Position numbers and translations under genes: made by a program. 64,000 nucleotides of DNA from Rhodospirillaceae bacterium (GTDB lineage: Bacteria > Pseudomonadota > Alphaproteobacteria > Rhodospirillales > JABHCV01). The DNA is taken from NCBI GenBank assembly GCA_018662005.1, contig JABJHA010000014.1, positions 81,266 to 145,265 of the forward strand. Reading direction: 5' to 3'. Shown here one piece after another: positions 28,238 through 38,101 of the stretch (its first letter is position 1; each line of letters starts with the position of its first letter). The notes beneath the pieces were generated by a model, which saw only the letters and a list, made by a program, of their open reading frames with translations, was not told where the DNA came from and ran no database searches.

Positions 28238-29114
28238 GCGCTATCTGTCCCATCCCTTACAGGGCCTGGCCGCACAGATTTTTTTCGCGCTGGTTCAATT
28301 GCTGCCGATCAAATGGGCATCGGCTTGTGGTGGCTTTCTGGGAAGAACCATCGGTCCCGCCTTAAGCATCTCGAAGCGGGCGCGACGAAACTTCGCCATC
28401 GCCTTTCCCGATATCACGCCCGAGGAAACCGAAAATCTGGTCCTCGACATGTGGGATAACCTGGGCCGTACGGTGATGGAATACCCGTTACTGAATCGTA
28501 TTCGTGTCGAGGGAAAACAGGCCCATGTCGAACTGATCGGAGCCCAATACCTGGATTTGCTAAGGGAAGACGACAAACCCGGTCTTTTCTTTTCGGGCCA
28601 TCTTGCGAATTGGGAAATTCCTGCCATTTGTGTGGCCAAGCTGGGCCTGACTCCACATCTTATTTACCGCTCGCCGAACAATCCTTACGTCGAGAAATTA
28701 TTTCAAAGACGCCACCTCAAAGACAGCACCCTGATACAGAAGGGATCGAAAGGCGCCAAAATGGCCCTGAAGGCCCTGTTAGCGGGTGGCCACCTTGGCA
28801 TGCTAATCGACCAGAAAATGAATGATGGTATCCCTGTCCCCTTGTTCGGCCACGACGCCATGACCGCCCCCGCCCTGGCTCAATTGGCGCTCAAATTTGA
28901 TTGCCCGGTCATTCCCATTAAAGTTGAGCGTTTGCAGGGCTTGAGTTTCCGCGTCACTTGTTATCCACCGCTCGAAATCAAGCCCGGAAGTGACAAGACA
29001 GCCGACGTTCTGGCTATCACGACGCAGGTCAACCGGACGCTGGAAAACTGGATCCGCGAGAACCCCGCCCAATGGCTTTGGCTTCACAACCGTTGGCCCG
29101 ATGATATCAGTTGA
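28230..29114 (+). CDS. Lipid A late acyltransferase (LpxL/HtrB family)
   Basis: This family transfers a secondary acyl chain to Kdo2-lipid IVA at the inner membrane. The 294-residue product begins with a hydrophobic anchor (LQGLAAQIFFALVQLLP) and shows RRNFAIAFPDITPEE, FFSGHLANWEIPAI (catalytic H-x4-E type motif), LIYRSPNNPYVEKLFQRR, GGHLGMLIDQKM and the C-terminal NPAQWLWLHNRWP. LpxL and LpxM types cannot be separated by eye. The ATG at 28230 overlaps lpxK; an earlier in-frame start at 28164 would be nested deep in lpxK. It is the last gene of the lipid A operon. Confidence 0.88.
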   Translation: MLKRYLSHPLQGLAAQIFFALVQLLPIKWASACGGFLGRTIGPALSISKRARRNFAIAFPDITPEETENLVLDMWDNLGRTVMEYPLLNRIRVEGKQAHVELIGAQYLDLLREDDKPGLFFSGHLANWEIPAICVAKLGLTPHLIYRSPNNPYVEKLFQRRHLKDSTLIQKGSKGAKMALKALLAGGHLGMLIDQKMNDGIPVPLFGHDAMTAPALAQLALKFDCPVIPIKVERLQGLSFRVTCYPPLEIKPGSDKTADVLAITTQVNRTLENWIRENPAQWLWLHNRWPDDIS

Positions 29115-29275
29115 TTATCCGTTCTAAGAACTGTCTTTCAATATGCGCAAACAAACACTTGATCCGGTGCCTATCAACTCCAATTTAATACGAACAGAAA
29201 GGGGAGAGAGGGTGAAGTTCGCCGCCTGAAAGACATACAGTCTGACGGGAAAAAATACCTGGAAAGTCGACCGAT

Positions 29276-32200
29276 TTGTCTGAAGCTCAACATCCCAAAA
29301 AAACATATTTTTCCACCAATTTTTCAACGATCCTTCTCGTCCTGACTGGATTGATCGGCGCCCTGCTTGTCTTTAACTGGTCGGCTAAAGAGCAGCAGCA
29401 ACATGCCCAGAAAAATTTTGAAGACCTGAGCCAACAAGTTGCAGTATCTCTTGAAAGGCAATTCAGGCGTAGTGAAGACGCCTTGACATCAATCGTTGCC
29501 TTCTTCGCCGGGTCCAACAATGTAAAACGCGCCCAGTTTCGTACCTTCGTCTCCAGGGCCATGTCGGATTACGTTGGCATTCAGGCGCTTGAGTGGATAC
29601 CGCGGGTATCAAGCATGGCCCGGAATACCTACGAGCGGGCGGCTCGACAAAACGGATTGGAAAATTTCTCATTTCGCCAAATAGGTGATGGCGGCATGGT
29701 CACGGCGACAAGACGAGCCGAATATTATCCGGTCTTTTACGTTGAGCCATTTATCGGCAATCAGAAGGCGTTGGGTTTTGATCTTGCATCCAATCCCGTT
29801 CGCAAAGCAGCGCTGGAAAAAGCCCGCGACACAGGCATGACGGTCTCCAGCGCCCGAATTGCACTGGTTCAGGAAACCGCCAAGCAGGCCGGGGTCCTTG
29901 TCTTCGCGCCCATGTATGGCACTGGTAACCCACCCCTGAGCATCAAGGACAGACGCAGTACCGTTAGTGGTTTCGCCCTTGGCGTATTTCGTATTGGCGA
30001 TCTTCTGGATGCTTCGATTTCAAAAACCGCACGGCAAAGTGAACTCATTATCGCCCTTTATGATGTCTCGGATACGAAAAATCTTCAGCCCCTTCATCTG
30101 GTCGGTGTCGAAAGTAACGCGCCCTGGCCGGAAATGGCGGATCTGGTCGCCGCACAGTATTTCGAGAAAACCCACGATTTTGGCGGCCGGCAGTGGCGAC
30201 TGGTCATAGCCCCGAAATCCGGCCAAATAGCTATCGAGCAACCCTGGATACCTTGGCTTGCTGCGTCCGTGATCTTTCTTATCCTGGTCCTGATCAGCTT
30301 CTACGTTCAACTGATTGTGCGCCGCAGGGAGTTCGCCGAAAATCTGGTAAAGGAAAGCACCCGCGAGCTGGATTTTCAAAAACTGGCGCTCGATGAACAC
30401 GCCATCGTCAGCATCACCGATGTGAAGGGCAACATTACTTATGCCAATGATGCATTTTGCGAAATCAGTGGCTTTACACGTGCGGAGCTGTTGGGGAAAA
30501 ACCACCGCATCATCAAATCCGATGAACATTCGCCGGAATTTTATAACGACCTATGGCAATCCATAACCAAAGGGAAAATCTGGCACGGCGAATTAAAGAA
30601 CCTTAAGAAAGGCGGTGGATATTACTGGATCAAGGCGACCATCGTTCCCTTCCTCGACGAACGGGGCAAACCCTTCCAGTATGTGGCCATCCGCACTGAC
30701 ATTACCGAACGCAAAAAGGCGGAGGATACCCTTTATGAAACAACCGACCGCCTGTTAAGCTCGCAACAGATCGCGCATGTCGGTTCGTGGGATTGGGACA
30801 TCACAGGTGGTGAGCTTTCCTGGACCGACGAAATCTACAATATTGTCGGACGTATGCGCTCTGGCTTTGAGGCGACTTACGAGAATTTCCTTGAATGCAT
30901 CCATCCCGATGACCGCGGTCTTGTAGCATCCGCCGTCGCTCAAGCCGTTGAAAAAGATACACCTTATGATATCGAACACCGGGTCGTGCATCCCGACGGA
31001 AGCACCCGCTTTGTTCACGAAAAGGGCCGGGTTTACCGCGATGATGAAGGTGCCCCCGTGCGGATGCTTGGTATTGTTCACGATATTACCGAACGGACCT
31101 TGCTTGATAAGGCCAAGAACGAGTTTATCTCGACGGTCAGTCACGAACTGCGCACACCATTGACGTCAATCAAAGGATCGCTTGGCTTGATCAAGTCCGG
31201 CACCATTGGCGAGTTGCCTGAAAAGATGCAATCGATGTTGCACATCGCCTACAACAATTCTGACCGGCTGGTGTTGCTCATCAACGACATCCTTGATATG
31301 GAAAAAATCAAGGCTGGCAAAATGGACTTCCACATGCAACCAACCGATATTGTTTCCTTGGTTGAAGAAGCGATGGATGCCAACAAGGGATACGGTGACG
31401 AACACGGCGTCACATTCACCTGCCAGGATTGTGATCAGAACATGCTGGTGCAAGGTGACAAGGACCGCTTGATGCAGGCCCTTTCCAACATTATGTCAAA
31501 TGCCGCCAAATTTTCGATAAGCGGCGAGCAAGTAGAACTATCAATAAAGCGTCAGGACAAGACCATTCGTATCGCCGTGAAGGATACCGGCCAGGGTATT
31601 CCCGAAGAATTCAGGGATGCAATCTTCGATAAATTTTCCCAGGCAGACTCCTCTGACACCCGACAGAAAGGTGGAACCGGGTTGGGTCTCAGTATCACCA
31701 AGGCGATTGTTGAACGTCATGAAGGAGTGATTTATTTCGACACCGAAACCGGCAAAGGAACAACTTTTTACATCGATCTTCCCGAGCTTGAAGGGCCCGG
31801 TGTGCAAACAGAAACTAATGGCGTTGGACAATGTCGTATTCTGATCTGTGAAGACGAGAGCGACATCGCGACATTGCTTGAAATGATGCTGGAAAAGGCG
31901 GGATACAGAACCCATACCGCCAGAACAGCAGCCCAGGCAAGACAGATGCTTGAACAGGAAAATTTCAATGCAATGACCCTTGATCTCAATCTCCCCGATC
32001 AGGACGGCATTTCCTTGATTCAGGAATTAAGAAACGAGCCGAAAACACAAAACCTGCCTATCATCGTCGTCTCGGCAACAGCGGGCGAAGGGAAACGGGA
32101 ATTAAACGGTGACGCGGTAGGGCTCATCGACTGGATACAAAAACCCATTGATATGCCGCTTCTTGTCAAGCGGGTGGGCGAGGCACTTCAGCATTCTTCA

Positions 32201-32572
32201 GGGATCAGGCCCCGAATTTTGCATGTGGAAGACGACGAGAGCATCATTAAGATCATCTCTTCCCTTATCGATGACACAGGGGATGTGGTGGCTGCGATGA
32301 CCATCAAAGAGGCCAGGGATCGGCTGGAAAAAGAAATCTTTGACCTTGTCATCCTTGATCTCGCCCTGCCCGATGGTGATGGTGGCGAGCTTCTTCCCCT
32401 GTTAAACAAACCTGGCCGGGCATCGGTCCCGGTGATTGTTTTTTCAGCGGGGGATGTTTCGCGCAAAACAGCCCAAAGCATCAGTGCAGCCCTGGTTAAA
32501 TCTCAAACATCCAACGATGAACTCCTGAGCACGATCCGCTCCGTGATCGAGACAAGACAGGTCGCCATCTAA
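29276..32572 (+). CDS. CHASE-domain hybrid sensor histidine kinase with two receiver domains
   Basis: This is an inner-membrane hybrid kinase of 1098 residues. In order: membrane segment about 18-35; periplasmic CHASE domain about 70-300 (ALEWIPRV, GFDLASNPVRKAALEKARDTG); membrane segment about 322-346; PAS 360-480 (GNITYANDAFCEISGFTRAEL, then DITERKKAE); a second PAS with PAC 490-610; HisKA with phospho-accepting His near 623 (STVSHELRTPLTSIKGSLGL); HATPase (NIMSNAAKFS, VKDTGQGIPEEF, GTGLGLSI); receiver 1 from about 852 (CEDESD, LDLNLPDQDG); receiver 2 from about 980 (VEDDES, LDLALPDGDG). The start is TTG at 29276 by necessity of frame. No partner regulator lies next to it. The ligand and output are unknown; CHASE domains sense diverse small molecules. 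Confidence 0.88.
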   Translation: MSEAQHPKKTYFSTNFSTILLVLTGLIGALLVFNWSAKEQQQHAQKNFEDLSQQVAVSLERQFRRSEDALTSIVAFFAGSNNVKRAQFRTFVSRAMSDYVGIQALEWIPRVSSMARNTYERAARQNGLENFSFRQIGDGGMVTATRRAEYYPVFYVEPFIGNQKALGFDLASNPVRKAALEKARDTGMTVSSARIALVQETAKQAGVLVFAPMYGTGNPPLSIKDRRSTVSGFALGVFRIGDLLDASISKTARQSELIIALYDVSDTKNLQPLHLVGVESNAPWPEMADLVAAQYFEKTHDFGGRQWRLVIAPKSGQIAIEQPWIPWLAASVIFLILVLISFYVQLIVRRREFAENLVKESTRELDFQKLALDEHAIVSITDVKGNITYANDAFCEISGFTRAELLGKNHRIIKSDEHSPEFYNDLWQSITKGKIWHGELKNLKKGGGYYWIKATIVPFLDERGKPFQYVAIRTDITERKKAEDTLYETTDRLLSSQQIAHVGSWDWDITGGELSWTDEIYNIVGRMRSGFEATYENFLECIHPDDRGLVASAVAQAVEKDTPYDIEHRVVHPDGSTRFVHEKGRVYRDDEGAPVRMLGIVHDITERTLLDKAKNEFISTVSHELRTPLTSIKGSLGLIKSGTIGELPEKMQSMLHIAYNNSDRLVLLINDILDMEKIKAGKMDFHMQPTDIVSLVEEAMDANKGYGDEHGVTFTCQDCDQNMLVQGDKDRLMQALSNIMSNAAKFSISGEQVELSIKRQDKTIRIAVKDTGQGIPEEFRDAIFDKFSQADSSDTRQKGGTGLGLSITKAIVERHEGVIYFDTETGKGTTFYIDLPELEGPGVQTETNGVGQCRILICEDESDIATLLEMMLEKAGYRTHTARTAAQARQMLEQENFNAMTLDLNLPDQDGISLIQELRNEPKTQNLPIIVVSATAGEGKRELNGDAVGLIDWIQKPIDMPLLVKRVGEALQHSSGIRPRILHVEDDESIIKIISSLIDDTGDVVAAMTIKEARDRLEKEIFDLVILDLALPDGDGGELLPLLNKPGRASVPVIVFSAGDVSRKTAQSISAALVKSQTSNDELLSTIRSVIETRQVAI

Positions 32573-32619
32573 GAAGCCTTAAAAAATTTACTATAAGGAA
32601 TCTTCCGCTTGTCCGGCGT

Positions 32620-32658
32620 ATGATCGTATCCCGAAAAAGACCATGACAAATGATCGTA
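32620..32658. promoter_or_regulatory. Two direct repeats exactly 30 bp apart, candidate regulator site
   Basis: ATGATCGTA occurs at 32620-32628 and again at 32650-32658, just upstream of the dehydratase ATG at 32672. The 30-base offset is close to three helical turns, so both copies would face the same side. Sugar-acid genes are often under GntR-family repressors; no regulator gene lies adjacent. Confidence 0.35.
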
Positions 32659-32671
32659 CAGGGAAGAACCC

Positions 32672-34198
32672 ATGACCGCCAAAACATCAATCCAGCTAAG
32701 CGAAAAAGACAACGTCGCTGTGGTGCCCGTCGAAGTCGCCAAGGATGAGTATATTGAACCGGCGGGAATTATCGCCTGCCAACTGATTCCGCGTGGTCAC
32801 AAGTTGGCGTTGGAGGCAATAGAGCAGGGACAGGCGGTCCTTAAATACGGTCAGATTATCGGTTTTGCCTCGGTTCCCATTGCAGCGGGTGAACATGTCC
32901 ATGTGCATAACGTTTCCATGGGGGATTTCGAGCGTGATTATGCTTACGGCGAAGCCGCCGTTGATAGCGAAATGGTTCCCGGGGCCGAGCGCGCCACCTT
33001 TGAAGGCTACCGCCGCGAAGACGGTAAAGTCGGCACCCGAAACTATATTGGCATCGTCACCTCGGTCAATTGCTCCGCCACCGTTGCCAAACACATCGCT
33101 CGCGAGATCGAAAAATGCGGCATTCTGGATGACTATCCCAATGTTGATGGCATTGTCCCCATTGTCCATGGCGCTGGTTGCTGTACCGCTACCGATGATG
33201 AAGGCTTTAACATGTTGCAACGGACCATTTGGGGGCACGCCAGACATGCCAACTTTTCTTCGGTGTTAATGCTCGGCCTGGGTTGCGAAGCCAATCAAAT
33301 TCCCCTGATGCTGGATGTAATGGGCAAACCAGCGGAGGAAACCTTTCACTACACCACCATCCAGCAGGAAGGCGGAACCCGAAAGACTGTCGAGGAAGCG
33401 GTCAGCTGGTTTCAAAGCATTCTGCCGCGCGCCAACGCTGCGCGCCGTGAGAGCGTGCCCGCTTCGGAACTGACCGTGGCCCTTCAATGTGGTGGATCGG
33501 ACGGATATTCGGGTATCACCGCGAACCCGGCGCTGGGCATCGCCATCGATCATCTTGTCCGCCATGGGGGCTCGGGAGTACTTGCCGAAACGCCTGAAAT
33601 TTACGGTGCAGAACATCTGCTAACCCGGCGCGCCAGTTCCCGCGACGTCGGCGAAAAACTGATCGAACGCATCCACTGGTGGGAAGACTATGCCGCCAAA
33701 AATGGCGGCAACATGAATAACAACCCGACACCGGGCAACAAGGCCGGGGGGCTGACGACGATTCTTGAGAAATCCTTAGGGGCCGTCGCCAAGGGTGGTT
33801 CGACCAATCTTGTCGGTGTCTATAAATACGCCGAACCCATAACCACCAAAGGTTTCGCCTTTATGGACAGCCCCGGCTATGACCCGGCGTCGATCACCGG
33901 CGAAGTTGCCTCGGGCTGCAATCTTGTCGCCTTCACCACCGGCAGGGGATCGGTTTACGGTAACAAGCCGGTGCCATCCCTGAAACTGGCGACAAACACG
34001 CCCATGTACGATCATATGAGCGAAGACATGGACATCAATTGCGGCACCATCGTTGACGGCACCCAGAGCCTTGAAGAGGTCGGGGAGAGTATTTTCAAAA
34101 AATTACTGGCCGTGGCTTCGGGCGAAAAAACCAAATCCGAGGAACTTGACTTCGGCGACGCCGAATTTGTGCCCTGGCAGGTCGGCGCCCAGATGTAA
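32672..34198 (+). CDS. UxaA-family altronate dehydratase
   Basis: The 508-residue protein belongs to the UxaA/GarD family of iron-dependent sugar-acid dehydratases. The N-terminal SAF domain (about 10-95) includes GHKLALEAIEQGQAVLKYG and HVHVHNV. The body shows GYRREDGKVGTRNYIGIVTSVNCSA, VHGAGCCT, LGLGCEANQ, LQCGGSDGYSGITANPALG, and MDSPGYDPASITGEVASGCN. The conserved Cys residues are likely metal ligands. D-altronate is the usual substrate, but family members also act on galactarate and related acids and no neighbouring hexuronate genes narrow it, so I give no symbol. GGGAAG precedes the ATG. Confidence 0.85.
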   Translation: MTAKTSIQLSEKDNVAVVPVEVAKDEYIEPAGIIACQLIPRGHKLALEAIEQGQAVLKYGQIIGFASVPIAAGEHVHVHNVSMGDFERDYAYGEAAVDSEMVPGAERATFEGYRREDGKVGTRNYIGIVTSVNCSATVAKHIAREIEKCGILDDYPNVDGIVPIVHGAGCCTATDDEGFNMLQRTIWGHARHANFSSVLMLGLGCEANQIPLMLDVMGKPAEETFHYTTIQQEGGTRKTVEEAVSWFQSILPRANAARRESVPASELTVALQCGGSDGYSGITANPALGIAIDHLVRHGGSGVLAETPEIYGAEHLLTRRASSRDVGEKLIERIHWWEDYAAKNGGNMNNNPTPGNKAGGLTTILEKSLGAVAKGGSTNLVGVYKYAEPITTKGFAFMDSPGYDPASITGEVASGCNLVAFTTGRGSVYGNKPVPSLKLATNTPMYDHMSEDMDINCGTIVDGTQSLEEVGESIFKKLLAVASGEKTKSEELDFGDAEFVPWQVGAQM

Positions 34199-34208
34199 CA
34201 ACACGCCC

Positions 34209-35018
34209 TTAAGGCATCTTCCCGGCGATCAGGGCCGGATCAAGATGGGTGCGTCCCAATGTCATGCCCCAATGCAAATGTGCGCCTGTGACCCGCCCGG
34301 TTTTACCGACTTTTCCAATCGGTGTTCCTTTTTTCACCATCGATCCCTGTTTGACCAGTATGGCGCTCATATGGGCGTAGACGCTGGTCAAGCCAAGCCC
34401 GTGATCGAGCATCAGTGTTTTGCCCGTATAGAACATGTCATCTTTGATCAAAGCGACCTGACCATCAGACGGAGCCTTGATGATGGTTCCTTCCGGGGCC
34501 GCGATATCGGTGCCGTTGTGGGGGTTTTTCGGTTTGCCGTTTAATATTCGCTGAGATCCAAAAACACCTGAGAGCGGCCCCGTCACCGGCCATATAAACC
34601 CTGCAGCGAAATAGGCATCAACCGTATCAAGCCCACGGACTCTGCCAATTCCCGCATTGTCTGCCTTAATGCGTGCCACGTCTTCAGGCTTAGGCGTTAC
34701 TTTTCTTGAGGGCAGTCCGTCAATGCGCTGAACCTTGTATTGCCGACTGCTAACACTGAGCGTGCGACGGTCTGTTTTACCATCACCACCGGTAATGCTT
34801 AAGCTCACCTGTTCCGGCGCGTTGCGGCCAAACCCGATGAGGAAACGACCATCGCTGGAAAGCCCCAATTGCTTGCCATCCAGTTCGACCTTGTTTCCCG
34901 GTTTTGTTTTCCCAAAGACGAGCCCGCCCTGGATAAAGTTTCCTTCCATGCTGACCTCAGCAGCTTCGGAAATGCCCGATAACAGGATAAAGGCAAAAAC
35001 AACAAACCACCTTCTCAC
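34209..35018 (-). CDS. Exported M23 (LytM-type) metallopeptidase
   Basis: The first 20 residues form a signal peptide (FVVFAFILLSGISEAA). A beta-rich middle with GKTKPGNKVELDGK follows, and the M23 domain covers about 145-269. Zinc and catalytic residues are intact: H167 and D171 in HNGTDIAAPEGT, H216 in VYAHMS, H247-H249 in GAHLHWG. Such enzymes cut peptidoglycan cross-bridges in the periplasm. Its start overlaps the xseA stop by 4 nt, so it depends on xseA transcription and probably on translational coupling. Confidence 0.88.
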   Translation of the reverse strand: MRRWFVVFAFILLSGISEAAEVSMEGNFIQGGLVFGKTKPGNKVELDGKQLGLSSDGRFLIGFGRNAPEQVSLSITGGDGKTDRRTLSVSSRQYKVQRIDGLPSRKVTPKPEDVARIKADNAGIGRVRGLDTVDAYFAAGFIWPVTGPLSGVFGSQRILNGKPKNPHNGTDIAAPEGTIIKAPSDGQVALIKDDMFYTGKTLMLDHGLGLTSVYAHMSAILVKQGSMVKKGTPIGKVGKTGRVTGAHLHWGMTLGRTHLDPALIAGKMP

Positions 35019-36424
35019 AACAGGTTTCCTTGTTTTCCGTCATCTTTTTTGGGTTTTTTTGCAGCCTTGCCCGTCGCATTTGCCGCGACTTTTCCATCAT
35101 GAAACTGTATCTGCAGGTCCATGCCGGGTTTGACATCGGCCGCCGCCAAAAGAGCATTATCTGACGTGTCACTAACCAGCGCAAAGCCCCTTGCCAGCAC
35201 CCGCTGGTAGGAGAAACTTTCCAGCAACGCCGATGCTTTCGCCAATTTTTGCTTTCGTTCCAAAACAACGCCTTTTGCGCCTTGCCTCATGGCCCGCGCA
35301 GTGCTGTCCAGCCTGTCCCGGGCATGATCAATGCGTTGCCCCGGCTTGACAATCGCCGCCACCGTTTCAGCAAGACGAGCCCGGCGACTTGCCATTCCGG
35401 TGCGCAGGCTAAACGTCAACCGCTCGGCCCAGTCATCAAGACGCTGGGACGAGTCTTCGACAACCCGGCGCAAATTCGGTAACCCCCGCACCAGTCCTTC
35501 AAGCACAGTCCTGTGCTGGTTAAGAGAACGGTTCATGACATTGACCAGTCGCATACCGCTGTCCATGACCTGGGCCAGCAATTCAGCCCGCACCGGCACC
35601 GCCAGTTCTGCCGCCGCGGTTGGTGTCGGTGCCCGCATATCGGCGGCAAAATCAATCAGCGTGGTGTCGGTTTCATGGCCGACGGCCGATATCAGCGGCA
35701 CGGTGCAATTGGCGGCGGCGCGAACCACCTGTTCTTCGTTAAAGGCCATCAGATCTTCAAGTGAGCCGCCGCCGCGCGCAACAATCAACAAATCAGGACG
35801 GGGAACCGTGCCACCTTGCTTCAAGGCGCTGAAACCGTCGATGGCGGCGCTTATTTCCGCCGCCGCCTTGTCACCCTGAACCAGCACCGGCCATAGCAAC
35901 ACCCGAACCGGGAAACGATCAGACAAACGGTGCAGGATATCGCGAATGACCGCGCCGGTCGGCGAACTGACGACGCCGATCACTTGTGGCAAAAACGGCA
36001 AATCGCTTTTTCGCTCAGGGTCGAATAATCCTTCTTCGGCGAGTTTTCGCCTTCGTTCCTGCAGCAGCTTAAGAAGCGCGCCTTCACCCGCTAACTCAAT
36101 GGAATCAATAACAATTTGATAGCTTGAGCGGGCACCGTAGGCGGTAATCCGCCCCGTCGCCACCACTTCCATGCCATCTTCGGGGGCAATTGACAGACGA
36201 CCCGCCGTGCCACGCCAGCAAACACCGTCGAGCACAGCGTCGTCATCCTTCAGGCGCAGATACATGTGCCCCGATGCGGCGCGTTTAAAACCGGTAATCT
36301 CGCCGCGCACCCGAACCCTTGGAAAACGGTCCTCAAGCGTACTTTTCAGCGCTTGCGACAGCTCACCCACCGAAAGTTCCGGAAGATTATGTACAGATTC
36401 TTCAAGCGATTTCTTTTCAGTCAT
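35015..36424 (-). CDS. xseA: Exodeoxyribonuclease VII large subunit
   Basis: XseA with XseB degrades single-stranded DNA in mismatch repair and recombination. The 469-residue protein begins with the OB-fold (LPELSVGELSQALKSTLED, VRVRGEITGFKRAASGHMYL) and continues with IGVVSSPTGAVIRDIL, LIVARGGGSLEDLMAFN, and SAVGHETDTTLIDFAADMRAPTPTAAAELAVP, the catalytic core. A long coiled-coil C-terminus ends in a Lys-rich tail. The open frame extends far upstream over purD, but the family starts at the ATG at 36424. It is divergent from purD with 49 bases between starts. No xseB is visible here. Confidence 0.95.
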   Translation of the reverse strand: MTEKKSLEESVHNLPELSVGELSQALKSTLEDRFPRVRVRGEITGFKRAASGHMYLRLKDDDAVLDGVCWRGTAGRLSIAPEDGMEVVATGRITAYGARSSYQIVIDSIELAGEGALLKLLQERRRKLAEEGLFDPERKSDLPFLPQVIGVVSSPTGAVIRDILHRLSDRFPVRVLLWPVLVQGDKAAAEISAAIDGFSALKQGGTVPRPDLLIVARGGGSLEDLMAFNEEQVVRAAANCTVPLISAVGHETDTTLIDFAADMRAPTPTAAAELAVPVRAELLAQVMDSGMRLVNVMNRSLNQHRTVLEGLVRGLPNLRRVVEDSSQRLDDWAERLTFSLRTGMASRRARLAETVAAIVKPGQRIDHARDRLDSTARAMRQGAKGVVLERKQKLAKASALLESFSYQRVLARGFALVSDTSDNALLAAADVKPGMDLQIQFHDGKVAANATGKAAKKPKKDDGKQGNLL

Positions 36425-36473
36425 GGTCGACAGTATGTATGGTGGTGTTGGGGAAATGAAGAAGGATTTTAAG

Positions 36474-37745
36474 ATGAAGGTTTTGGTTGTCGGTTCTGGT
36501 GGTCGTGAGCATTCCTTATGCTGGGCCATCGCCAAGTCGCCAAAGTGCGACGAACTGTTTTGCGCACCCGGTAACGCCGGAATTGATGGCATTGCCATCT
36601 GTGTCGATATCGGCGCCGATGACATTGACGCCCTTGTCGGTTTCACAACCGATAACGCCATCGACTTTGTCGTCGTCGGCCCCGAAGCGCCGCTGGTTGA
36701 TGGTCTGGTCGACAGACTGAATGAAGCCGGCATCCCGGCCTTTGGCCCAAGCGCCGCCGCGGCAGCCCTGGAAGGCTCAAAAGGCTTCATGAAGGATTTA
36801 TCGGCCAAATACAATATCCCGAGCGCCGAATACGGACGTTTTGACGAGCCGGACGCAGCCAAGGAATTCATCCTGCGCCACGGCACGCCGATTGTCGTCA
36901 AAGCCGACGGATTGGCCGCCGGAAAGGGCGTAATCATCTGCCAGAACAAGAATGAGGCCTACGCCGCTGTTGATCACATTATGACAGAGCGCGCCTTCGG
37001 CGGGGCTGGCGCGGAAGTCATCATCGAGGAATTCATGGAGGGTGAGGAAGCCAGTTTCTTCGTTCTTTGCGATGGGATCAACGCCGTCGCCCTTAGATCG
37101 GCACAGGACCACAAGGCCGCCTTCGATGGCGATGAAGGCCCCAATACCGGCGGTATGGGTGCCTATACCCCGGCCCCGGTCGTCGACGACGCCATGGCTG
37201 CCCGAATCATGGATGAAATCATCACCCCGACGATCAAGGCGATGGCGGCGGAAGGCAAACCGTACAAAGGGGTTCTGTACGCTGGCCTGATGATCACCAG
37301 TACGGGGCCAAAACTGATCGAATTCAACGTCCGTTTCGGTGACCCGGAATGTCAGCCCCTGATGCTGGCGCTGAAATCCGATATCCTGACAGCGCTGATC
37401 GCCAGTGCCGATGGCACACTCGATAAAATCAAGTTGAAATGGCATGACGAAGCCACCCTGATCGTTGTTATGGCAACCAATGGCTATCCCGGTCGATATG
37501 AGAAAGGCAGCGTAATAAAAGGTGTCGGGGAAGCAAACGCCATGGATGATGTCTTTGTCTTCCACGCCGGCACAAAGGCCGACAACGGCGCATTGCTGGC
37601 CAATGGAGGACGGGTGCTGGGCATTACGACGAAAGCCAAAACCGTCGCCCAGGCACAAAAACTGGCTTACAAGGCGGTCGCCAAAATAGACTGGCCGGAA
37701 GGCTTCAACCGAACCGACATCGGCTGGCGCGCGGCCAAACGTTAA
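36474..37745 (+). CDS. purD: Phosphoribosylamine-glycine ligase
   Basis: PurD makes glycinamide ribonucleotide from phosphoribosylamine, glycine and ATP in purine synthesis. The 423-residue length is standard. MKVLVVGSGGREHSLCWAI opens the N-domain, FGPSAAAAALEGSKGFMKDL and the ATP-grasp lid VVKADGLAAGKGVIIC follow, with GPNTGGMGAYTPAPV and EFNVRFGDPECQP. The ATG at 36474 with AGGA upstream fits the family; earlier in-frame ATGs are not supported. The stop TAA overlaps an ATG of the next reading frame. Confidence 0.96.
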   Translation: MKVLVVGSGGREHSLCWAIAKSPKCDELFCAPGNAGIDGIAICVDIGADDIDALVGFTTDNAIDFVVVGPEAPLVDGLVDRLNEAGIPAFGPSAAAAALEGSKGFMKDLSAKYNIPSAEYGRFDEPDAAKEFILRHGTPIVVKADGLAAGKGVIICQNKNEAYAAVDHIMTERAFGGAGAEVIIEEFMEGEEASFFVLCDGINAVALRSAQDHKAAFDGDEGPNTGGMGAYTPAPVVDDAMAARIMDEIITPTIKAMAAEGKPYKGVLYAGLMITSTGPKLIEFNVRFGDPECQPLMLALKSDILTALIASADGTLDKIKLKWHDEATLIVVMATNGYPGRYEKGSVIKGVGEANAMDDVFVFHAGTKADNGALLANGGRVLGITTKAKTVAQAQKLAYKAVAKIDWPEGFNRTDIGWRAAKR

Positions 37746-37765
37746 TGGAACAAGAGAGAAGACCA

Positions 37766-38086
37766 ATGGACGATAAAACGCGCACCGAACTGGAAGCAGC
37801 CGCCTTTCGCGGCCTTGCCCAACACCTTGGCAAACGCACCGATGTACAAAACATCGACTTGATGAATTTGGCCGGATTCTGCCGTAACTGCCTGTCAAAA
37901 TGGTATATGGCAGCAGCCAAAGAGCACGATATCGACATGTCCTACGACGAGGCTCGTGAAATCGTCTACGGCATGACCTACGATGAATGGAAGCGCGATT
38001 ACCAAAGCGAAGCGTCCGACGAGCAAAAACAGCTATTCCAGGACACCATGCCCCTGCACGCAGAGATCAGCGGCCATAACAAATAA
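37766..38086 (+). CDS. DUF1244 family protein
   Basis: This small acidic protein of about 106 residues matches the DUF1244 family of proteobacteria: AAAFRGLAQHL, NIDLMNLAGFCRNCLSKWY and MSYDEAREIVYGMTYDEWK. The paired cysteines in FCRNCL are conserved in the family; function is unknown. I prefer the ATG at 37766, preceded by GAGAGAAG, over the ATG at 37745 that overlaps the purD stop and adds seven residues. It lies in a run purD - DUF1244 - FAD oxidase on one strand. Confidence 0.85.
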   Translation: MDDKTRTELEAAAFRGLAQHLGKRTDVQNIDLMNLAGFCRNCLSKWYMAAAKEHDIDMSYDEAREIVYGMTYDEWKRDYQSEASDEQKQLFQDTMPLHAEISGHNK

Positions 38087-38101
38087 TCCTGAAGGTGTTC
38101 C

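Noticed and set aside
36425..36949. 175-codon upstream extension of xseA
   Set aside because: It is antisense to purD and unlike XseA. The ATG at 36424 matches the family start.
36798..37898. 366-codon minus-strand frame opposite purD
   Set aside because: It lies fully antisense to purD, whose family motifs are clear. The frame is an artefact of GC-rich codon bias.
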